Assembly: GCF_014697475.1 (NCBI RefSeq)
Contig: NZ_JACJRV010000034.1
Location: forward strand, 1-64,000
DNA from: Nostoc sp. FACHB-152
Lineage (GTDB): Bacteria; Cyanobacteriota; Cyanobacteriia; Cyanobacteriales; Nostocaceae
DNA: 64,000 nt
Direction: 5' to 3'
Shown: positions 9,075-18,609 of the stretch, piece after piece
Layout: every line of letters begins with the position of its first letter
How positions within the stretch are numbered: position 1 is the first letter of the stretch
Position numbers and translations under genes: made by a program
Notes under the pieces: generated by a model
The model's input: only the letters and a program-made list of their open reading frames with translations
Told to the model about the DNA's origin: nothing
Databases searched by the model: none

Positions 9075-9326
9075 GATTAGTGTGTTCCCTATTAATGACT
9101 CGGCTAGAGTTCAGTTATCTGTAATTATGCCAATGGAGCAATTGAAGTGGGACGATCTCAATCATGGATTTATGTGATTGTCGTCACTTAGGTGTTAATA
9201 TCGAGCGGAATCTACTTAAGTAAGTGATTACAGATATCGAAAAGCAGAAAAACAAAGCTCAAATGACCAATGACAAACGACTATTGACTATAAAATAGTC
9301 TTCTGTCCACTTGGTGCATTACTCCC

Positions 9327-11687
9327 ATGACCACCACCCCTAAAGATCCGTTTTCTCCCCAAGAAATTGCCTCCGAAGGTCTGAAGCCAGAAGAATACGC
9401 AGAAATTGTGCGACGTTTAGGTCGTCATCCTAACAAAGCAGAACTGGGAATGTTTGGGGTGATGTGGTCAGAACATTGCTGCTACAAAAATTCCCGACCC
9501 TTACTTAAACAGTTTCCCACTACAGGGCCACGTATTCTTGTCGGCCCTGGTGAAAATGCTGGAGTTGTTGACCTCGGTGAAGGATTACAACTGGCATTTA
9601 AGATTGAATCTCATAACCATCCCTCCGCCGTCGAACCCTTCCAAGGAGCCGCTACAGGTGTCGGTGGTATCCTCAGAGATATTTTTACAATGGGTGCGCG
9701 TCCCATTGCTTTATTAAACTCCCTGCGTTTTGGTTCTCTAGATGACCCTAAAACTCAAAGGCTATTCAATGGTGTAGTGGCTGGGATCAGCCATTATGGT
9801 AACTGTGTTGGCGTACCCACCATTGGCGGTGAAGTTTACTTTGACCCTGCTTATGCCGGAAATCCCTTAGTTAACGTGATGGCGTTGGGATTGATGGAAA
9901 CGTCAGAAATCGTTAAATCTGGGGCATCCGGTTTAGGTAATCCTGTGTTGTATGTCGGTTCGACCACAGGACGTGATGGGATGGGTGGCGCAAGCTTTGC
10001 CAGTGCAGAATTAAGTGATGCGTCAATGGATGACCGTCCGGCGGTGCAAGTCGGCGACCCATTTTTAGAAAAGTCATTGATTGAAGCTTGTCTAGAAGCG
10101 TTTAAAACAGGTGCAGTTGTCGCCGCCCAAGATATGGGTGCAGCAGGTATCACCTGTTCCACCTCAGAAATGGCAGCTAAAGGCGGTGTCGGGATCGAAC
10201 TAGATTTAGATAAGATTCCGGTGCGAGAAACAGGGATGGTTCCCTATGAATATTTGCTATCGGAATCTCAAGAACGGATGCTGTTTGTTGCCTACAAAGG
10301 TCGGGAACAGGAATTAATCGATATTTTCCACCGTTGGGGACTTCATGCTGTGGTGGCTGGTACAGTAATTGCTGAACCCATCGTCAGAATTTTATTCCGG
10401 GGTAAAATTGCTGCCGAAATTCCGGCTGATGCTTTGGCAGAAAATACGCCACTTTACGAGCGTGAGTTATTAGCCGAACCACCAGAATATGCCCGTCAAG
10501 CTTGGTCATGGACAGCCGATGCTTTGCCTGCTTGCACAACAGAGGGTATCGGTAGCCACAGTTGGAATGATATTTTATTGACTTTACTCTATACACCAAC
10601 GATCGCCTCTAAAAATTGGGTATACCGTCAGTACGATCATCAGGTACAAAATAATACTGTCGTTCTTCCAGGCGGTGCAGATGCGGCTGTAGTCCGTTTG
10701 CGTCCGCTAGAAGGGCAAGGGAGCAGGGGAGCAGGGGAGCAGGGGAAGACTTATAAATCGGCTGTGGCGGCTACAGTAGATTGCAATCCCCGTTATGTTT
10801 ACCTTGATCCCTATGAAGGTGCTAAGGCGGTAGTTGCAGAAGCAGCACGCAATCTTAGCTGTGTGGGTGCAGAACCTTTAGCTGTCACTGATAACCTGAA
10901 TTTTGGCAGTCCCGAAAAACCCATTGGCTACTGGCAATTAGCCGAAGCTTGTCGAGGTTTAGCAGCAGGTTGTCAAGAATTATCTACACCAGTCACAGGC
11001 GGTAATGTCTCTCTCTACAACGAAACTCTCGATTCCCAAGGCAACCCCCAACCAATTTATCCCACCCCTGTGGTGGGAATGGTCGGTTTAATTCCTGATT
11101 TCACCAAAATTTGTGGTCAAGCTTGGCAAGCAAGTGGCGATGTAATTTATTTATTAGGGTTAACCGTACAATCCAAAGTTGAATTAGGAGCATCAGAATA
11201 TTTAGCCACTATCCACAACACTGTGGCTGGCAAACCACCCCGCGTTAACTATGACTTAGAACGCCGTGTGCAACAGGTTTGCCGTGAAGGGATTCGCGCG
11301 GGTTGGGTACGTTCAGCCCACGATTGTGCAGAGGGCGGATTGGCTGTAGCTTTGGCAGAATCTTCGATAGCTGGCAATTTGGGTGCAGAGGTGAAATTAG
11401 AAATCTCTCCAAACCAATTACAACGTCTTGATGAAGTGCTGTTTGGCGAGGCTGGGGCAAGAATTATAGTTTCTGTGAGTTCAGAACACCAAGAAATTTG
11501 GGAATCCTACTTACAAGAACATCTTGGTCAAGAATGGCAAACACTAGGCATGGTTAATAATTTCGATGCAGGGTTGACGGTTTTAACTACTGATAACCAA
11601 ACCTTAATCGCAGTTAGTATTGAAGATATGAAGGGTCGCTACAATAATGCGATCGCTAACCGTCTAGCAGCATATACCACAACCTAA
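9327..11687 (+). CDS. purL: phosphoribosylformylglycinamidine synthase subunit PurL
   Basis: Purine synthesis step 4: FGAR, glutamine-derived ammonia and ATP give FGAM, together with PurQ and PurS encoded elsewhere. The 786-residue small-type PurL has [15 protein letters not shown] and [20 protein letters not shown] (ATP and metal site) in the first half. A second AIRS-type half contains [10 protein letters not shown] and [14 protein letters not shown]. Residues 465-474 ([10 protein letters not shown]) are encoded by three direct copies of an 8-bp repeat plus a partial copy. That looks like intergenic repeat DNA inserted in frame between the two halves. purF follows 169 bp downstream. Confidence 0.96.
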   Translation: MTTTPKDPFSPQEIASEGLKPEEYAEIVRRLGRHPNKAELGMFGVMWSEHCCYKNSRPLLKQFPTTGPRILVGPGENAGVVDLGEGLQLAFKIESHNHPSAVEPFQGAATGVGGILRDIFTMGARPIALLNSLRFGSLDDPKTQRLFNGVVAGISHYGNCVGVPTIGGEVYFDPAYAGNPLVNVMALGLMETSEIVKSGASGLGNPVLYVGSTTGRDGMGGASFASAELSDASMDDRPAVQVGDPFLEKSLIEACLEAFKTGAVVAAQDMGAAGITCSTSEMAAKGGVGIELDLDKIPVRETGMVPYEYLLSESQERMLFVAYKGREQELIDIFHRWGLHAVVAGTVIAEPIVRILFRGKIAAEIPADALAENTPLYERELLAEPPEYARQAWSWTADALPACTTEGIGSHSWNDILLTLLYTPTIASKNWVYRQYDHQVQNNTVVLPGGADAAVVRLRPLEGQGSRGAGEQGKTYKSAVAATVDCNPRYVYLDPYEGAKAVVAEAARNLSCVGAEPLAVTDNLNFGSPEKPIGYWQLAEACRGLAAGCQELSTPVTGGNVSLYNETLDSQGNPQPIYPTPVVGMVGLIPDFTKICGQAWQASGDVIYLLGLTVQSKVELGASEYLATIHNTVAGKPPRVNYDLERRVQQVCREGIRAGWVRSAHDCAEGGLAVALAESSIAGNLGAEVKLEISPNQLQRLDEVLFGEAGARIIVSVSSEHQEIWESYLQEHLGQEWQTLGMVNNFDAGLTVLTTDNQTLIAVSIEDMKGRYNNAIANRLAAYTTT
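10719..10748 (+). repeat. tandem octamer GGGAGCAG x3 inside purL
   Basis: GGGAGCAG occurs at 10719-10726, 10727-10734 and 10735-10742, followed by GGGAAG. Three 8-bp units make 24 bp, so the reading frame is kept. The same octamer occurs twice in the non-coding stretch at 50117-50132. Confidence 0.85.
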
Positions 11688-11856
11688 AAAAGTCTGAAGT
11701 CTGGAGGCTGAAGTCTAAAATTTCACACTTCACCCTTCATACTTCCTACTTCTTACGGTACTGTTTTAATAAGTGGTTAAAGATTTGTTAAGAATAGATA
11801 ACCACCCACAAATATAATCCCAGTGACTTGACACCCCAACCAGGAGCAAAGCCAGC

Positions 11857-13353
11857 ATGATTCCCATCCATTCCGTCACTTCGGATGAATACCCCGAACA
11901 AATTCACAACTCTACCAATAGTCAAGAGCGTCCTGATAAGCCAGAAGAAGCTTGCGGTGTCTTTGGTATCTATGCACCAGGAGAAGATGTTGCTAAACTA
12001 ACCTACTTTGGATTGTATGCCCTCCAGCATCGGGGTCAAGAATCAGCTGGGATTGCCACTTTTGAGGGGACAAAAGTCCATCTACACAAAGATATGGGCT
12101 TGGTGTCTCAAGTATTCAACGAGTCTGTTTTAGCAGAGTTGCCAGGGAATCTAGCCGTCGGTCACACCCGTTATTCCACTACTGGTTCTAGTCGCAAAGT
12201 TAACGCCCAGCCTGCTGTGGTTGAAACTCGTTTAGGTTCCGTTGCTTTAGCACATAACGGCAATCTTGTCAATACAACACAGCTGCGGGAAGAATTAATC
12301 CAGAGCAATTTTAACTTAGTCACTACCACCGACTCAGAAATGATTGCCTTTGCGATCGCCGAAGCAATCAACGCTGGTGCAGACTGGTTAGAAGGTGCAA
12401 CTAAAGCTTTTCATCGTTGTCAAGGAGCCTTTAGTTTAGTCATTGGTACACCAATTGGGGTGATGGGAACCCGCGACACCAACGGTATTCGTCCTTTGGT
12501 GATTGGAACTGTAGGTACTAATCCAGTTCGTTATGTATTATCTTCGGAAACTTGCGGCTTAGACATTATTGGTGCTGAATATCTCCGAGATGTAGAACCA
12601 GGTGAATTAGTCTGGATTACTGACGAAGGTTTAGCTTCTTTCCACTGGAGTCAAAAACCGCAACGTAAACTGTGCATATTTGAGATGATTTACTTTGCGC
12701 GTCCCGATAGCGTTATGCATAACGAAAGTTTATATAGCTATCGAATGCGCTTAGGACGGCAACTCGCTGCTGAATCTGCTGTCGAAGCCGATATTGTTTT
12801 TGGTGTACCTGATTCTGGTATACCTGCTGCGATTGGTTTTTCTCAAGCTTCAGGTGTGGCCTATGGTGAGGGACTGATTAAAAATCGCTACGTAGGGCGA
12901 ACCTTTATTCAGCCAACCCAAACTATGCGCGAGTCAGGTATCCGTATGAAACTCAACCCCCTCAAAGATGTACTGGCGGGTAAACGAGTAGTAATTGTAG
13001 ATGATTCGATTGTGCGGGGAACTACCAGCCGAAAATTAGTCAAAGCTTTACGTGACGCAGGTGCAGCCGAAGTTCATATGCGAATTTCTTCACCGCCTGT
13101 AACTCACCCTTGCTTTTACGGCATTGATACCGATACGCAAGATCAACTAATTGCTGCTACCAAGTCTGTTGAAGAAATTGCCCAACAGTTAGAAGTAGAT
13201 ACCCTCGCCTATCTCAGTTGGAAAGGAATGCTTGCAGCAACGGGAGAAGATCCTAATAGTTTTTGTTCTGCCTGCTTTACTGGGGATTACCCAGTGGGTA
13301 TTCCCGAACAAGTTAAGCGTTCTAAGTTAGTTTTAGAGCGAGTAGTTGTCTAG
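11857..13353 (+). CDS. purF: amidophosphoribosyltransferase
   Basis: First committed step of purine synthesis: PRPP plus glutamine gives phosphoribosylamine. The 498-residue protein has a 32-residue propeptide ahead of the N-terminal nucleophile C33 (EEACGVFGIYAP), typical of the processed Fe-S type. The Ntn-hydrolase glutaminase half contains LQHRGQESAGIA and GHTRYSTTG. The phosphoribosyltransferase half contains the PRPP loop VVIVDDSIVRGTTSR. Candidate Fe-S ligands include CIFEMIYFARPDS and FCSACFTG. It follows purL, and its terminator is at 13381-13427. Confidence 0.96.
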   Translation: MIPIHSVTSDEYPEQIHNSTNSQERPDKPEEACGVFGIYAPGEDVAKLTYFGLYALQHRGQESAGIATFEGTKVHLHKDMGLVSQVFNESVLAELPGNLAVGHTRYSTTGSSRKVNAQPAVVETRLGSVALAHNGNLVNTTQLREELIQSNFNLVTTTDSEMIAFAIAEAINAGADWLEGATKAFHRCQGAFSLVIGTPIGVMGTRDTNGIRPLVIGTVGTNPVRYVLSSETCGLDIIGAEYLRDVEPGELVWITDEGLASFHWSQKPQRKLCIFEMIYFARPDSVMHNESLYSYRMRLGRQLAAESAVEADIVFGVPDSGIPAAIGFSQASGVAYGEGLIKNRYVGRTFIQPTQTMRESGIRMKLNPLKDVLAGKRVVIVDDSIVRGTTSRKLVKALRDAGAAEVHMRISSPPVTHPCFYGIDTDTQDQLIAATKSVEEIAQQLEVDTLAYLSWKGMLAATGEDPNSFCSACFTGDYPVGIPEQVKRSKLVLERVVV

Positions 13354-13680
13354 TGCTGTAATTTTAAAATTTACCTAATGAAATATCCGGCTATTAAAGT
13401 AACAATTGCTTTAGTAGTCGGATATTTTCAATAGGAATAAGTTATATCAAATAAAAGGAATTCTCATACATTATCCCCTGCACCTTGAAAATGGCGATCG
13501 CTACTCTATCTGCTACAAATCTTAATTTGGTTGACTTTTAATTTTATCCGATTATATTGAAATTCTAGACTGTGCCACTTGATAGGGCGGAATGTAGACT
13601 GATGAACAAATAACCAAATAGTGGTAGCAGTATAGCAATTTCGTTCAAAAACCTTAAATCTACCAAAACTCTACTTTGAC
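13354..13680. other. gene-free stretch after purF
   Basis: 327 bp with the purF terminator hairpin at 13381-13427 and one GCGATCGC near 13495. The rest is AT-rich upstream DNA of the receiver-kinase gene; no other feature was seen. Confidence 0.5.
13381..13427 (+). terminator. terminator of purF
   Basis: AAATATCCG (13381-13389) pairs with CGGATATTT (13419-13427). An inner stem CTATTAAAG/CTTTAGTAG has one mismatch. It begins 28 bp after the purF stop. Confidence 0.65.
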
Positions 13681-14796
13681 ATGAGTTCATTATCTCCTCA
13701 TCCTGACAAAATTCTAGTTGTTGATGATTCGCCAGATAACGTTTTTTTAATCAAAACGATCCTGGAAGAAGAAGGTTATGCAGTTATGACCGCAGAGAAC
13801 GGGATTGTCGCATTACAACAATTAGAAGCATCTCCTTGCGATTTGGTCTTGCTGGATCTGATGATGCCAGGAATGGATGGTTATGAAGTTACCAAGCGCA
13901 TCCGTGGTGAGATGAACTTACAGCAATATATTCCTATTTTGCTGATTACGGCTCATGATGCACCCAACGTTGCACATGGACTAGATTTAGGCGCGGATGA
14001 TTTTATTCGTAAACCTGTGACGGTAGATGAATTACTCGCCAGAGTGCGATCGCTTTTGCGGCTGAAGCACAGCATGGATGAACGTGATGAAATTGCCCGT
14101 CAGCGCGAAGATTTTGTTTCGCGCCTCACCCATGATTTACGGACTCCTTTAGTCGCAGCTGATCGGATGTTAATGCTATTTGAACAAGGTGCTTTGGGGA
14201 ACCTATCACCACAAATGCAAGAAGCACTAACAATTATGGCGCGTAGTAATACTAACTTGCTGTCAATGGTGAATACCTTGTTAGAAGTTTATCGGTTTGA
14301 GGCTGGGCGTAAAACTTTAGCATTTCAACCAGTAGAATTAAAGCAATTAGTAGAAGAAGTTGTTGGCGAACTAACACCCTTAGCCCAAGCGAAAGGGTTG
14401 GCTATCAAGTTGGAATATGCTGAGGACTTAACTAACAGTAAAATTATGGGCGATCGCTTAGAACTGCATCGTTTGTTAACTAATCTGGTAGGTAATGCGA
14501 TCAAATTTACAGAGTCCGGTTATGTAGCGATTCGCCTCTCCCCTGAAATCTCCTCATCTCACCCGAATGGTGATTCTATTAAGATTGTGGTAGCTGATAC
14601 TGGTTCTGGTATTCCATCTGAAGAACAAAGCACTTTGTTTCAAAGATTTCGCCAAGGCAGCCATAAAAGTGCAGGCAGTGGCTTAGGCTTATATCTTTCT
14701 CGTCGTATTGTCGAGGCACATCAAGGACAGATTTCGGTCGATTCTACATTAGGTAAAGGTAGTGAATTTATAGTCACTTTACCATTCAAAAACTAA
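13681..14796 (+). CDS. receiver-histidine kinase hybrid
   Basis: A 371-residue soluble protein. Receiver residues 9-130 are intact: acidic pair D15-D16 in ILVVDDSPDN, phospho-acceptor D59 in LVLLDLMMPGMDG, and a later Lys in IRKPVTVDE. The HisKA H151 lies in RLTHDLRTPL. The HATPase has N box LVGNAIKFTESG, then DTGSGI and GSGLGLYLSRRIVE. Such N-terminal receiver kinases usually act mid-phosphorelay. No partner gene is adjacent, so its input and output are unknown. Confidence 0.87.
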   Translation: MSSLSPHPDKILVVDDSPDNVFLIKTILEEEGYAVMTAENGIVALQQLEASPCDLVLLDLMMPGMDGYEVTKRIRGEMNLQQYIPILLITAHDAPNVAHGLDLGADDFIRKPVTVDELLARVRSLLRLKHSMDERDEIARQREDFVSRLTHDLRTPLVAADRMLMLFEQGALGNLSPQMQEALTIMARSNTNLLSMVNTLLEVYRFEAGRKTLAFQPVELKQLVEEVVGELTPLAQAKGLAIKLEYAEDLTNSKIMGDRLELHRLLTNLVGNAIKFTESGYVAIRLSPEISSSHPNGDSIKIVVADTGSGIPSEEQSTLFQRFRQGSHKSAGSGLGLYLSRRIVEAHQGQISVDSTLGKGSEFIVTLPFKN

Positions 14797-14930
14797 AAAA
14801 AATACTTAAAGTTAAATTATGAGTTATGTAGCGGTTTGATTGATTAACTCATAATTTATTATTGCAATTTATAAAGAATTTTAATTTTTTAAGGCTATTT
14901 AAATAGAATAATAGTTAATTTCAAGAAACA

Positions 14931-16313
14931 ATGATTACTGCTGAATTATCTAACATCAATGAACTGATTCAGAAACAACGCAAATTTTTCCAACTAGGAA
15001 AAACTAAAGATATTGCTTTTCGCTTAGAAAAACTTAAAACTCTCAAACAAGCAATAGTTGATAATGAAACAGCTATTGTTCAGGCATTGCAAGCAGACTT
15101 AAATAAACCAGAATTTGAAACTTACGCCACAGAAATTAGCATTATCAAAGAAATAGATTATGCAATAAAGCATCTTCACTTATGGACTAAGCCTAAAAAA
15201 GCAGAAGTTCCTTTAGATTTTTTCAATTACTCAGCTAAAATTTATCCTGAACCCTTGGGAGTCGTCCTAATTATCGGTGCTTGGAATTATCCTTTTAGTT
15301 TAATTATTGCACCTTTAATCGGTGCGATCGCCGCAGGTAATTGTTCAATTCTCAAGCCTTCCGAAATGGCTCCCCATACGTCTCGTTTATTAGCCGAGAT
15401 GATGGGTAAATATTTCGAGCCAGAGTATATTGCTGTAGTCGAAGGTGGTGTAGAAGTTAGTCAAAAGCTGCTTGCCCAAAAGTTTGACCATATCTTTTTT
15501 ACGGGTGGTACAGCCATCGGTAAAATTGTCATGGAAGCAGCAGCAAAACATCTAACACCAGTAACATTAGAACTAGGCGGAAAAAGCCCTTGTATTGTCG
15601 ATGAAAATATAAATCTTGACCATACAGCCAGACGCATCACTTGGGGAAAATTTATTAATGCTGGACAAACTTGTATTGCACCTGACTATCTTTTAGTTGA
15701 TAAAAAGATCAAGCAAGATTTACTAGATAGCTTAAAAAAATGTATCAAAGAATTTTATGGTGATAATCCCGTAAATAGCCCTGACTTTGCCAGAATTATC
15801 AGTCAAAAACATTGTCAGCGTTTGTCCAACCTGCTGAAAAATGGGGAAATTATTATTGGTGGAGAAACTAAATTAGACGAACTTTACATTGCTCCCACCA
15901 TCATTGATCAAGTCTCGTTAACAGACCCAGTAATGCAGGAAGAAATTTTTGGCCCGATTCTACCTGTCATTGAGTATACAGATATTGCAGAAGCGATCGC
16001 CTTAATTAATTCCAAACCAAAACCTTTAGCTCTATATCTATTCACACAAAATAAAGATTTGCAACAGCGAGTTTTACAAGAAATATCTTGTGGCGGTGTT
16101 TGTATTAACGACACAATGATGCACTATGCTATTTCATCTTTACCTTTTGGTGGCGTAGGTGATAGCGGTATTGGTAACTATCATGGCAAAGCTAGTTTTG
16201 ATATCTTCTCGCACCATAAAAGTGTACTGCAAAACTCTTTCTGGTTAGATTTAAAATGGCGTTACGCTCCGTATCAAGGTAAATTAGCCTTTTTGAAGCG
16301 ATTAATTAAGTGA
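14931..16313 (+). CDS. aldehyde dehydrogenase, fatty/apocarotenal type (ALDH3-like)
   Basis: NAD(P)-dependent oxidation of an aldehyde to an acid. The 460-residue protein has the cofactor region GAWNYPFSLIIAPL and LKPSEMAPHTS. General base E214 lies in LELGGKSPC and nucleophile C248 in NAGQTCIAPDY. The end PFGGVGDSGIGNYHGKASF is typical of class 3 ALDHs that take long-chain aldehydes. A basic, hydrophobic C-terminal tail (AFLKRLIK) may aid membrane contact. Related cyanobacterial enzymes act on fatty aldehydes or apocarotenals; the substrate here is inferred. A palindrome at 16320-16344 follows. Confidence 0.9.
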   Translation: MITAELSNINELIQKQRKFFQLGKTKDIAFRLEKLKTLKQAIVDNETAIVQALQADLNKPEFETYATEISIIKEIDYAIKHLHLWTKPKKAEVPLDFFNYSAKIYPEPLGVVLIIGAWNYPFSLIIAPLIGAIAAGNCSILKPSEMAPHTSRLLAEMMGKYFEPEYIAVVEGGVEVSQKLLAQKFDHIFFTGGTAIGKIVMEAAAKHLTPVTLELGGKSPCIVDENINLDHTARRITWGKFINAGQTCIAPDYLLVDKKIKQDLLDSLKKCIKEFYGDNPVNSPDFARIISQKHCQRLSNLLKNGEIIIGGETKLDELYIAPTIIDQVSLTDPVMQEEIFGPILPVIEYTDIAEAIALINSKPKPLALYLFTQNKDLQQRVLQEISCGGVCINDTMMHYAISSLPFGGVGDSGIGNYHGKASFDIFSHHKSVLQNSFWLDLKWRYAPYQGKLAFLKRLIK

Positions 16314-16319
16314 TTGTGC

Positions 16320-16344
16320 AGAGACGTTGCATCGCAACGTCTCT
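16320..16344. repeat. interspersed palindrome, probable bidirectional terminator
   Basis: AGAGACGTTGC (16320-16330), loop ATC, GCAACGTCTCT (16334-16344), then ACAAAAAAA. It sits between convergent genes and resembles the palindrome at 57332-57370, which shares the AGAGACGT and ACGTCTCT ends. Confidence 0.6.
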
Positions 16345-16355
16345 ACAAAAAAAGA

Positions 16356-16961
16356 CTAAAACCCAAAAGCACCACTGTAACGTTCTTCCGCCCAAGGTTC
16401 ACCTCGATGGTGGTAGCCATTACGCTCCCAAAAACCTAGTTCTTCTTGATTAAGAAACTCCAAACCATTAATCCACTTAGAACTTTTCCAAGCGTAGAGG
16501 TGTGGTACAACTAACCGCATCGGCCCACCATGTTCTGCGGGTAACGGTTCACCAAATAATTGAAAGGCAAAGAAATTTTCTTCTCGTACAAAGTCTTCCA
16601 TTGCAATATTAGTAGTGTAGCCACCATAGCAATGTTCCATCACATGAACTGCTTCTGGTTCTACCTCTAGCAAATTCATGAAATCTGTCACCTTGATGCC
16701 CGTCCATTTGACATCTAGTTTTGACCAGCGCGTCACACAGTGGAAATCTGCTGTAAATTCATGCTGTGGCAGTGCCATAAAATCTGACCAACTGAAGACA
16801 GCAGGTTTGACCAAACCCCAAACTCGAAATTCCCATTCTTCTATACTGACTTGGGGTGTTGCACCGTAGGTCAACACAGGAAAGCCTTTAGCTAAGTGTT
16901 GTCCTGGAGGGACACGTTCTCCCTGTTCTTTATCTGGTTTCTGAAAAAATTTTCCTAACAT
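16356..16961 (-). CDS. molybdopterin-dependent oxidoreductase, sulfite-oxidase fold
   Basis: A 201-residue protein with the oxidoreductase molybdopterin-binding domain only. The conserved Mo-ligand Cys is C75 in TADFHCVTRWS. Other family marks are the pocket sequence EHGGPMRLVVPHLYAWKSSKW and GFWERNGYHHRGEPW. There is no signal peptide, haem domain or dimerisation domain, so it is a minimal cytosolic member. The physiological substrate is unknown. It is convergent with the aldehyde dehydrogenase. Confidence 0.88.
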   Translation of the reverse strand: MLGKFFQKPDKEQGERVPPGQHLAKGFPVLTYGATPQVSIEEWEFRVWGLVKPAVFSWSDFMALPQHEFTADFHCVTRWSKLDVKWTGIKVTDFMNLLEVEPEAVHVMEHCYGGYTTNIAMEDFVREENFFAFQLFGEPLPAEHGGPMRLVVPHLYAWKSSKWINGLEFLNQEELGFWERNGYHHRGEPWAEERYSGAFGF

Positions 16962-17629
16962 ACTCTCAGCAGAGATACTGGGCTATTTTGGGATAACTAT
17001 CTCAACCGTATCTTAACGCTGTTAGGACTTATGCAGTGAGAGGAAAAATTTAGAGTATAGACAATGGGGGTAGGGGTGTGAGCAAAAATTTTACCCTGAC
17101 ACTCTCATCTAAATATTAATTTTGCTGAACACCTAATCTTTAAGAGAACTAGATACTTTACTGTTAATTATAATTATTTGATCATCAGTCATGGGTAAGA
17201 GGTAATGGGTAATGGCTTTTCCTGGTTACTCATTACCAATTTTTTATTTAGCTGCTGAGTTTTGGCAAACTACATTGGATTTTTAACTTATATAGCAATA
17301 GCCAAGATTGTTAGGACATTGGTAATGACACAACTGAGACAGCAAAAGACTTTTAACCCTGTCACCCTTCGGGTGACGCTCCTGCGTCGCTAACGCTGCG
17401 CTAACGCCACTTGACGGCAGTTGCTACAAGTCGGCAAAGCCGCCCAACGCACTGCCTCCTTTATGCCGGGAAACCCGGCCACCGCAGTGGTCTCACCTGT
17501 CACCTTTTACCTGTTCTCTGTCATATCAAGCAAAATAAGAAAAGCTTTTGCTCAAATGCCGAAAAGCCTGAGCGGTGACTTTTACCGCTCAAATCTTCGG
17601 TGATGCTAATACTTTTCCTTAACCGGAAA
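16962..17629. other. gene-free stretch rich in palindromic repeats
   Basis: 668 bp between divergent-tail genes. From about 17354 to 17490 are short GC-rich palindromes (CACCCTTCGGGTG, GCCGGGAAACCCGGC) of the type scattered through Nostocales genomes. The 60-residue plus-strand frame over them is a repeat artefact. The rpmF terminator is at 17559-17600. The left half is AT-rich and shows nothing further. Confidence 0.6.
17559..17600 (-). terminator. terminator-like nested hairpin after rpmF
   Basis: The outer stem is CCGAA/TTCGG (17559-17563 with 17596-17600). The inner stem is GAGCGGT/ACCGCTC (17570-17576 with 17584-17590). It starts 29 bp past the rpmF stop. Confidence 0.55.
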
Positions 17630-17803
17630 TTATGATTCTTCTTCCTCTTCTTCAACAGCAGGATATACAAATGTAGAACGTCCAGTCAGAATTGACTTGC
17701 CAAGGGAGAGAGCTTTTTGTGCTTCAACAGCAGCTTTGCGTCTCCAGGTAGCACGACGTTTATCTCGTTTAGATTTGGATGTTTTCTTCTTAGGAACAGC
17801 CAT
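17630..17803 (-). CDS. rpmF: 50S ribosomal protein L32
   Basis: A 57-residue basic ribosomal protein beginning [20 protein letters not shown], the typical L32 N-terminus, and ending in an acidic EEEEEES tail. The zinc-binding cysteines of some L32 proteins are absent, as in other C-minus cyanobacterial forms. The frame extends nine codons upstream to 17830, but MAVPKKK is the conserved start. Confidence 0.95.
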   Translation of the reverse strand: MAVPKKKTSKSKRDKRRATWRRKAAVEAQKALSLGKSILTGRSTFVYPAVEEEEEES

Positions 17804-18102
17804 AGTAGCGGATATCGCATTTTTTGACAACCTTTTTATTCTAAGCCATCTATTGGCATCTGTAATGGTATTCCCCTGGGCAATATTCAGAACGCATACA
17901 GACAGAGAAAATTATTGTGGTATGGGAATCTGGTAGAGGTTAGAATGATTGCACTTTTGTCAAGAGGGTGCAGTAAAAGGCGATAAATCCATCTTTGAGA
18001 CTGGCTTTCGGAGATATTTAACCACGCCTAAGCCGTTGCTGCCAATCTAATTGATCGCACACTTTTAAGCGCGAATGCATTTCTGGGCAAATAAAGTGCT
18101 GA

Positions 18103-18609
18103 CTAGGCAAAGATAAAGTTGGATAAACTGACATTCGTAGTGTCTTGAACGACAGCAATCAAGTCACTGCCATAGTAAATTCCTGTGTCTAGAGCAAAAC
18201 CGCCACTCAAGTTTGCATACCCGAAAGAGTATAGATTAGAGTAACCCCCAGCTTGAATGAGATCAAAAGAGGGGTTCCAGTCAGCAATAGTAGTGTAACC
18301 AAGACCTTGGTATTCAACACCCCAGGAACCGCCAATAACGAAAGTATCAAAACCAGCACCACCAACCAGAGTGTCGTATTCTTCTGCACCAGTGTTTCTA
18401 GAGCCGATCAATGTATCGTTACCATCTCCGCCGTAAATGATGTCATTCTGATTGCCGCCATACAATATATCGTTGCCACCAAAGCCATACAAAGCATCGT
18501 AGCCGTCGTAATCAAAGAAACCAGAGCCATAGGAATAGCCAGTGATAAAGTCGTTCCCGTTGGTGCCATTGAGTATATCGTTGTATAAACTGCCATAAAT
18601 AATAGCCAT
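18103..18609 (-). CDS. RTX-type (hemolysin-like) calcium-binding repeat protein
   Basis: A 168-residue protein with glycine-aspartate nonapeptide repeats. These run through the first half, for example GGNDILYGG, NQNDIIYGG and DGNDTLIGS, which form a calcium-bound parallel beta roll. The second half (FDTFVIGG, then a Tyr/Gly-rich region ending SLSNFIFA) is the usual C-terminal cap. The hydrophobic end resembles a type I secretion signal. No transporter genes or toxin domain are adjacent, so it is probably a small secreted or surface protein of unknown role. Confidence 0.8.
   Translation of the reverse strand: MAIIYGSLYNDILNGTNGNDFITGYSYGSGFFDYDGYDALYGFGGNDILYGGNQNDIIYGGDGNDTLIGSRNTGAEEYDTLVGGAGFDTFVIGGSWGVEYQGLGYTTIADWNPSFDLIQAGGYSNLYSFGYANLSGGFALDTGIYYGSDLIAVVQDTTNVSLSNFIFA

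Larger units (their letters stand above)
8806..9326. other. gene-free stretch between apcD and purL
   Basis: 521 bp without a credible ORF. It holds a TTAGCACTC half-site (about 8868-8876), a terminator-like hairpin for apcD at 8906-8964, and a second hairpin at 9046-9074 whose T tract is on the minus strand. Near 9240-9300 are short ATTGACTA/CAATGAC-type repeats common in intergenic DNA of this window. Confidence 0.5.

Noticed and set aside
17421-17603. 60-residue frame in the repeat-rich gap before rpmF
   Set aside because: It is the translation of dispersed GC-rich palindromes, not a gene.
18253-18588. 111-residue plus-strand frame opposite the RTX gene
   Set aside because: Antisense mirror of the Gly/Asp repeat codons.
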